In this document: positions 60,510 to 64,000 of the stretch, in pieces
Position numbering within the stretch: the stretch's first letter is position 1
How the letters are laid out: the number at the start of each line of letters is the position of its first letter
DNA from: Bhargavaea changchunensis
Lineage (GTDB): Bacteria > Bacillota > Bacilli > Bacillales_A > Planococcaceae
DNA: 64,000 nt
Assembly: GCF_042665595.1 (NCBI RefSeq)
Contig: NZ_JBHTCT010000011.1
Coordinates: 192,810-256,809, forward strand
Direction: 5' to 3'
Position numbers and translations under genes: made by a program
The notes under the pieces: model-generated
The model's input: the letters and a program-made list of their open reading frames with translations, nothing else
The model's database searches: none
What the model was told of the DNA's origin: nothing

Positions 60510-61630
60510 CGAACCGCCTCCTTGGTTTTGAGATGGATCCACCGGTTGCAGTGGATGACTTCCGGGGTCGTTCCGCCGGATATTTTCATGGCTTCGTCTC
60601 CCGGTTTGCCGATGATTTTGCTGACGGTGTCTGCAGGGTAGTTTACCATGCCCCTGCCGATCAGTTCACCGTCCTCGTCAAGGACATTGACCACTTCGCC
60701 CTGCTTGAAGTTCCCGTTTACTGAAGTGATTCCGACAGGCAGGAGGCTGGTGCCTTTTCCGGCGAGGGCACGTGCCGCGCCGCCGTCCACTTTGATGCTC
60801 CCTGCAGGCACTGAGCATAATGCCATCCACCGTTTGGAATCTTTGCCGGACATCAGCGAGGAGATGCCGATATAAGTGCCGTCGCCGCGTCCTTCCACGA
60901 TATCGAAAAGTTTTTCGGCTCCGTCTCCCGTCCCGATGAAAACATGGACGCCCAGGCTGCCCGCTGTCCTGGCGGCCAGCACCTTCGATCGCATGCCGCC
61001 AGTGCCGACAGAAGATCCCGCACCTGACGCCTGTCGGAGAAGTCCGTCGTGGATTTCCGGGATAAAGGTGTATTTTTTGGCATCCGGATCGGTGTTCGGA
61101 TTACCGTCGTAGAGGCCGTTGACGTCGGTGAGTATGGCGAGGAAATCTGCATGCACCAGGCCTGCAACGAGTGCAGAGAGCATATCGTTGTCTCCGAACG
61201 TGATTCCTTCGACCGACACCGAATCATTTTCGTTCACAATCGGCAGGGCCCCCCGGTGAAGAAGTTCTTCGAGCATCCTGCCGGTATTGTGGAAGCGTTC
61301 CTTTCGCATCAGGTCCTGCCTTGTAAGCAGCAGTTGAGCCGTCACAATGCCGTGACTGCGGAAGGCATCTGTGTATGCCTGCATGAGCAGCCCCTGTCCG
61401 ACTGCGGCGGCGGCCTGTTTGCCGGCAGTCGTGCCCGGACGGACGGCATATCCGAGATCCTTGAAACCTGCGGCAACAGCACCTGAAGAAACCAAGACCA
61501 CTTCATGGCCGGCTTCCATAAGTAAAGCGATTGCCGCAACATGCTCCTGGACCTTCGGTTTCGACAGTCCCCCGCATGTATCTGTCAATGAGCTGCTGCC
61601 GATTTTGACGACAATCCGCCTTTTCTTCAT
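60506..61630 (-). CDS. proB: Glutamate 5-kinase
   Basis: This enzyme phosphorylates glutamate in the first, proline-inhibited step. The 374-residue protein has an amino-acid-kinase domain (KIGSSSLTD, VSSGAVAAG, FGDNDMLSALVAG, GTGGMRSKVLAA). A C-terminal PUA domain follows from about residue 275. The ATG at 61630 follows GGGGG. It is the first gene of the proBA operon; no T-box leader is visible upstream. Confidence 0.97.
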   Translation of the reverse strand: MKKRRIVVKIGSSSLTDTCGGLSKPKVQEHVAAIALLMEAGHEVVLVSSGAVAAGFKDLGYAVRPGTTAGKQAAAAVGQGLLMQAYTDAFRSHGIVTAQLLLTRQDLMRKERFHNTGRMLEELLHRGALPIVNENDSVSVEGITFGDNDMLSALVAGLVHADFLAILTDVNGLYDGNPNTDPDAKKYTFIPEIHDGLLRQASGAGSSVGTGGMRSKVLAARTAGSLGVHVFIGTGDGAEKLFDIVEGRGDGTYIGISSLMSGKDSKRWMALCSVPAGSIKVDGGAARALAGKGTSLLPVGITSVNGNFKQGEVVNVLDEDGELIGRGMVNYPADTVSKIIGKPGDEAMKISGGTTPEVIHCNRWIHLKTKEAVR

Positions 61631-61791
61631 CCGAAACGCCCCCAATGCGAATGTTAAGAATTATTATGCAACAGTTTAGATTTTTAATCAATAAGAATCT
61701 GGCGCAAAATATTTTTTCAATTAATTAGTTGAATCTTTTACTAAGAATCATCCGTATCTTTATAAAAAGGAACCAGGGGAGCTGTTTAACC

Positions 61792-62064
61792 ATGACAGGA
61801 GCGATCTTAATTGTAATGATTGTGATGACGGTACCACTCAGCGCAATCATTACAGACCATAAGAGAAGAATGGCAAGATATGAGGCAGACAGGCTCCAAG
61901 ATGAGATTGAACTTGAAAAACTCAAGCAGCAGAACTTTATTGCCGAAACCGAAAAAATGAAACTTGAGCTGGAAAAGATGAAACTGGACTACACAGCAGA
62001 TCTGTCAGTCGAGAAAGCTTCAACCGAGCCCATATTATTAAATGACGCAGCGGATGGTAAGTAA
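61792..62064 (+). CDS. Small membrane protein with a coiled coil
   Basis: The 90-residue protein has one N-terminal membrane helix (residues 2-21) and a basic stop-transfer (DHKRRMARYE). A charged coiled-coil helix (DRLQDEIELEKLKQQNFIAETEKMKLELEK) follows, with heptad-like repeats of Leu/Met. The layout resembles PspB-like anchor proteins without clear homology. The ATG at 61792 follows AGGGGAG. Confidence 0.7.
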   Translation: MTGAILIVMIVMTVPLSAIITDHKRRMARYEADRLQDEIELEKLKQQNFIAETEKMKLELEKMKLDYTADLSVEKASTEPILLNDAADGK

Positions 62065-62143
62065 TCATCTGCTTTTTTTCTTTTCTGTGTATTCTTTCTG
62101 TAAAGACAGAAACTTTACAGTCAGGCCACGGCCATGATAATAT

Positions 62144-62162
62144 TAGTTAGCAAAACTAACTA
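62144..62162. promoter_or_regulatory. MarR-type operator
   Basis: TAGTTAG and CTAACTA are perfect 7-bp arms separated by CAAAA. The site overlaps the 3' side of a candidate promoter (TTTACA at 62114-62119 and ATAATA at 62137-62142) and lies 22 bp before the marR start. Confidence 0.7.
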
Positions 62163-62183
62163 CTTGTAATAATGGAGGATTCT

Positions 62184-62603
62184 ATGGAACTCAAAGCGCA
62201 TCAGCTGTTTTTCAGGAGGTTCACCGACTTATACCGGCCGTTTATCCAGAGGACGGCAGATGTTCTGTCCAAAGTCGGACTGACTGTACCCCAATGGTCG
62301 GCTCTCCGGCTGATTGCAGAGCAGGAAGAGATGACACCGGCTGAGCTTGCGGCACGGCAGTTTGTCGAGAAGCCGACAGTCTCCAGAACGATCCAGCAGC
62401 TGCTGGAGAACGGTCTGATCGAAACCAGGCCTGGGCAGGACCGGCGGGCCAAGATCATCCTGGTGACTGATCACGGACGAAAAGTGTATGAAAAGGCGTC
62501 ATCAGACATTGAAAAGCTCGAGCGTGAAGTGATCGGTGACATTTCTGAGCAAGAACAGGAAAACATGTCTGTACGCTTCGTGGAGATGCAGCGCCGCTTA
62601 TAA
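62184..62603 (+). CDS. MarR-family regulator
   Basis: The 139-residue winged-helix protein has GLTVPQWSALRLIAEQEE, the recognition helix region EKPTVSRTIQQLLENGLI and the wing DRRAKIILVT. The ATG at 62184 follows TGGAGGAT. A palindrome in its promoter suggests autoregulation, and the MFS gene 55 bp downstream is the likely target and co-transcribed partner. Confidence 0.88.
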   Translation: MELKAHQLFFRRFTDLYRPFIQRTADVLSKVGLTVPQWSALRLIAEQEEMTPAELAARQFVEKPTVSRTIQQLLENGLIETRPGQDRRAKIILVTDHGRKVYEKASSDIEKLEREVIGDISEQEQENMSVRFVEMQRRL

Positions 62604-62658
62604 TATGGCGCTTTTTTAGGTTGAATCTGTTTCATGAAGAGTAGAAAGAGGGCTGTCT

Positions 62659-63846
62659 ATGCAGAAACACCAGCTTTGGACGAAAGATTTTATCTTTGCT
62701 TCACTTATTAACTTTTTCCTGATTATCGTCATGTATCTATTAATGGTGACCATCGGGCCTTTTGCCGCTGACAGATTCGGTGCGGATGCCGGCACGGCAG
62801 GTCTCGTCTCGGGTTCCTATATCATCGGAGCGCTCATGGCACGCTTCATAGCCGGTCCTCTCGTTGAAAAGGTCGGCAATAAAAAAGTTCTGATCGCGGG
62901 AACGCTTCTTTATGTCATTTCCGGCGCAACCTATTTCCTTGCTTTTAATCTGCCGCTCCTCCTGCTGATCCGGTTTATCCACGGTATGGGAATGGGAATC
63001 GGTTCGACTGCAACAGGATCTATAGTCGCCCGGGTTCTGCCTCCGGACCGCAGGGGGGAAGGGATTGGATACTATAGCCTGAGTTCCGTTCTCGGCGCTG
63101 CTCTGGGTCCATTCCTCGGGATTTTGCTGGCAAAGCACCTGCCATTTTCGATGCTCTTCCTTTTCTGTACGATTCTGGCCCTCGCCTCGTTTATCCTTGC
63201 CATCACGATCAAGGCGGATGAGGGGATGGAAGCCATCCAAGGACAAGAAGGGAAGAGGCGCTTCAGTATCTGGTCGGTCGTCGAAAAAAATGCACTTTCC
63301 ATCGGGTTTGTCACCCTGTTTATCGCCATCGCATATGGCGGAGTGCTGAGCTTTATCATGTTTTACGCCGAAGAAATGGATCTGGTTACGGCTTCAAGTT
63401 TCTTCTTCCTCGTCTACGCCATCACTGTGCTGCTGTCCAGGCCATTCACCGGAAAGCTACTGGACCTGAAAGGCGGCAATATCGTCATCGTGCCTGCACT
63501 TCTTCTTTTTGCAGCGGGGCTCATCCTTCTAAGTGAATCGGTCACTGGGATCATGCTGCTCGGAGCGGGAGTACTGATCGGCCTTGGCTTCGGGAACTTC
63601 CAGTCGAGTGCGCAGGCCATTTCGGTCAAAGTTGCCGATCCGCGCAGAATGGGGCTCGCGACGTCCACATTCTTTATTTTCCTCGACTTCGGTGTAGGCT
63701 TTGGCCCCTACATCCTGGGGAGCCTTGTGCCGCTCGTAGGCTACGCAGGAATCTATAAGATTCTGGCCGGAATTGTCCTATTTGCCCTCGTAGTATATGG
63801 GGCTGTATACGGGGCCAGGGAACATCGGGAACGAAAAGCAGCATAA
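62659..63846 (+). CDS. MFS transporter (drug-efflux type)
   Basis: The 395-residue protein has 12 membrane helices. The MFS motif A region is VEKVGNKKVLIAG between helices 2 and 3, and the motif C-like helix SSVLGAALGPFLGILLAK is typical of drug exporters. The ATG follows GAAAGAGGG. It is linked to the marR gene. The substrate is unknown. Confidence 0.9.
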   Translation: MQKHQLWTKDFIFASLINFFLIIVMYLLMVTIGPFAADRFGADAGTAGLVSGSYIIGALMARFIAGPLVEKVGNKKVLIAGTLLYVISGATYFLAFNLPLLLLIRFIHGMGMGIGSTATGSIVARVLPPDRRGEGIGYYSLSSVLGAALGPFLGILLAKHLPFSMLFLFCTILALASFILAITIKADEGMEAIQGQEGKRRFSIWSVVEKNALSIGFVTLFIAIAYGGVLSFIMFYAEEMDLVTASSFFFLVYAITVLLSRPFTGKLLDLKGGNIVIVPALLLFAAGLILLSESVTGIMLLGAGVLIGLGFGNFQSSAQAISVKVADPRRMGLATSTFFIFLDFGVGFGPYILGSLVPLVGYAGIYKILAGIVLFALVVYGAVYGAREHRERKAA

Positions 63847-63851
63847 CGCAT

Positions 63852-63876
63852 TGGGGATGCCTTGTTTGGCATCCCA
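63852..63876 (+). terminator. Hairpin after the MFS gene
   Basis: TGGGGATGCC pairs with GGCATCCCA around a short loop, with no T-run. The stronger hairpin follows at 63885. Confidence 0.5.
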
Positions 63877-63884
63877 GACTGTAG

Positions 63885-63926
63885 ACAAAACGTACCCAGA
63901 TGAAATCTTTCTGGGTACGTTTTGTC
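63885..63926. terminator. Bidirectional terminator at the right edge
   Basis: ACAAAACGTACCCAGA pairs with TCTGGGTACGTTTTGT. It would serve the MFS gene and a convergent gene beyond the window. Another hairpin (ACCGGCC/GGCCGGT) lies at about 63976-63993. Confidence 0.8.
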
Positions 63927-64000
63927 ATTCATGTGGATTTTTCGAGTGTTTTGCCCCTTAAATTCCCTTGGATTGACCGGCCGTCAGGCCGGTTCCGGTG

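Noticed and set aside
1..64000. CRISPR arrays, tRNA, rRNA, prophage or insertion sequences
   Set aside because: No regular direct repeats with spacers, no cloverleaf or rRNA stretches, and no transposase, integrase or phage structural genes were seen.

Overview
The window looks like an ordinary chromosomal stretch from a Gram-positive member of the Bacillales, with a GC content near 50 % or slightly above. The evidence is a glmS ribozyme in front of glmS, MhqR- and CzrA-type operators, a cre-like site, strong purine-rich ribosome binding sites, frequent TTG starts and many intrinsic terminators. The gene set (CYP152 peroxygenase, dapL/dapF, kynUAB, yvdTSR-like SMR genes, luxS, MetA with Glu111) would fit Planococcaceae/Caryophanaceae relatives such as Bhargavaea or Sporosarcina, but this cannot be settled from the sequence alone. 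No rRNA, tRNA, CRISPR array, prophage or intact insertion sequence was found.

Layout. 1-5.3 kb: the C-terminally cut pepF (minus), a fatty-acid P450 with OleT-type active-site residues, a hotdog thioesterase, two gene-poor stretches with degenerate repeats, and an MhqD-like esterase behind an MhqR box. 5.3-12.6 kb: a DUF3298 protein, fhs, a UvrA paralogue with a P-loop kinase, a frameshifted uracil-DNA glycosylase and ilvA. 12.8-15.6 kb: the kynU-kynA-kynB operon converting tryptophan to anthranilate. 15.6-17.6 kb: a candidate orphan small RNA, a two-gene anti-sigma-like unit without a sigma factor, and the glmS ribozyme. 17.7-26 kb: glmS, an AraC regulator and a dapL-dapF-glnA-asnB operon. 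26-31.2 kb: a flavin reductase/NAT/PhzF operon, a trans-sulfuration PLP enzyme, a Hanks-type kinase and two very small genes. 31.4-37 kb: terC, a luciferase-like oxidoreductase, a hydrolase and an OpuC/EgtU-type importer.

37-42.7 kb: an unknown protein, a MOSC protein, then czcD and its likely repressor czrA. These two are separated by a divergent sulfatase / formylglycine-generating-enzyme pair flanked by two near-identical 32-bp terminator copies, the clearest sign of a module insertion in the window. 42.7-51.8 kb: an NAD-dependent reductase, metA, a DUF1801 protein, a lipoprotein, a glycosyltransferase, a DUF1648/zinc-ribbon/M50 protease operon, and pabA with a fused pabB-pabC. 51.8-64 kb: a sodium:solute symporter, luxS, a MATE pump, an aldo/keto reductase, DUF2243-ctaG, a TetR regulator with an SMR pair and twin operators, proBA, a small membrane coiled-coil protein, and a MarR regulator with an MFS pump.

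Most of the window is housekeeping and small-molecule metabolism (amino acids, folate, cell-wall precursors, drug and metal efflux). The points most worth following up are the sulfatase/FGE insertion, the OleT-like P450, the orphan small RNA, the repeat-filled intergenic regions, and several regulator/operator pairs readable directly from the DNA.
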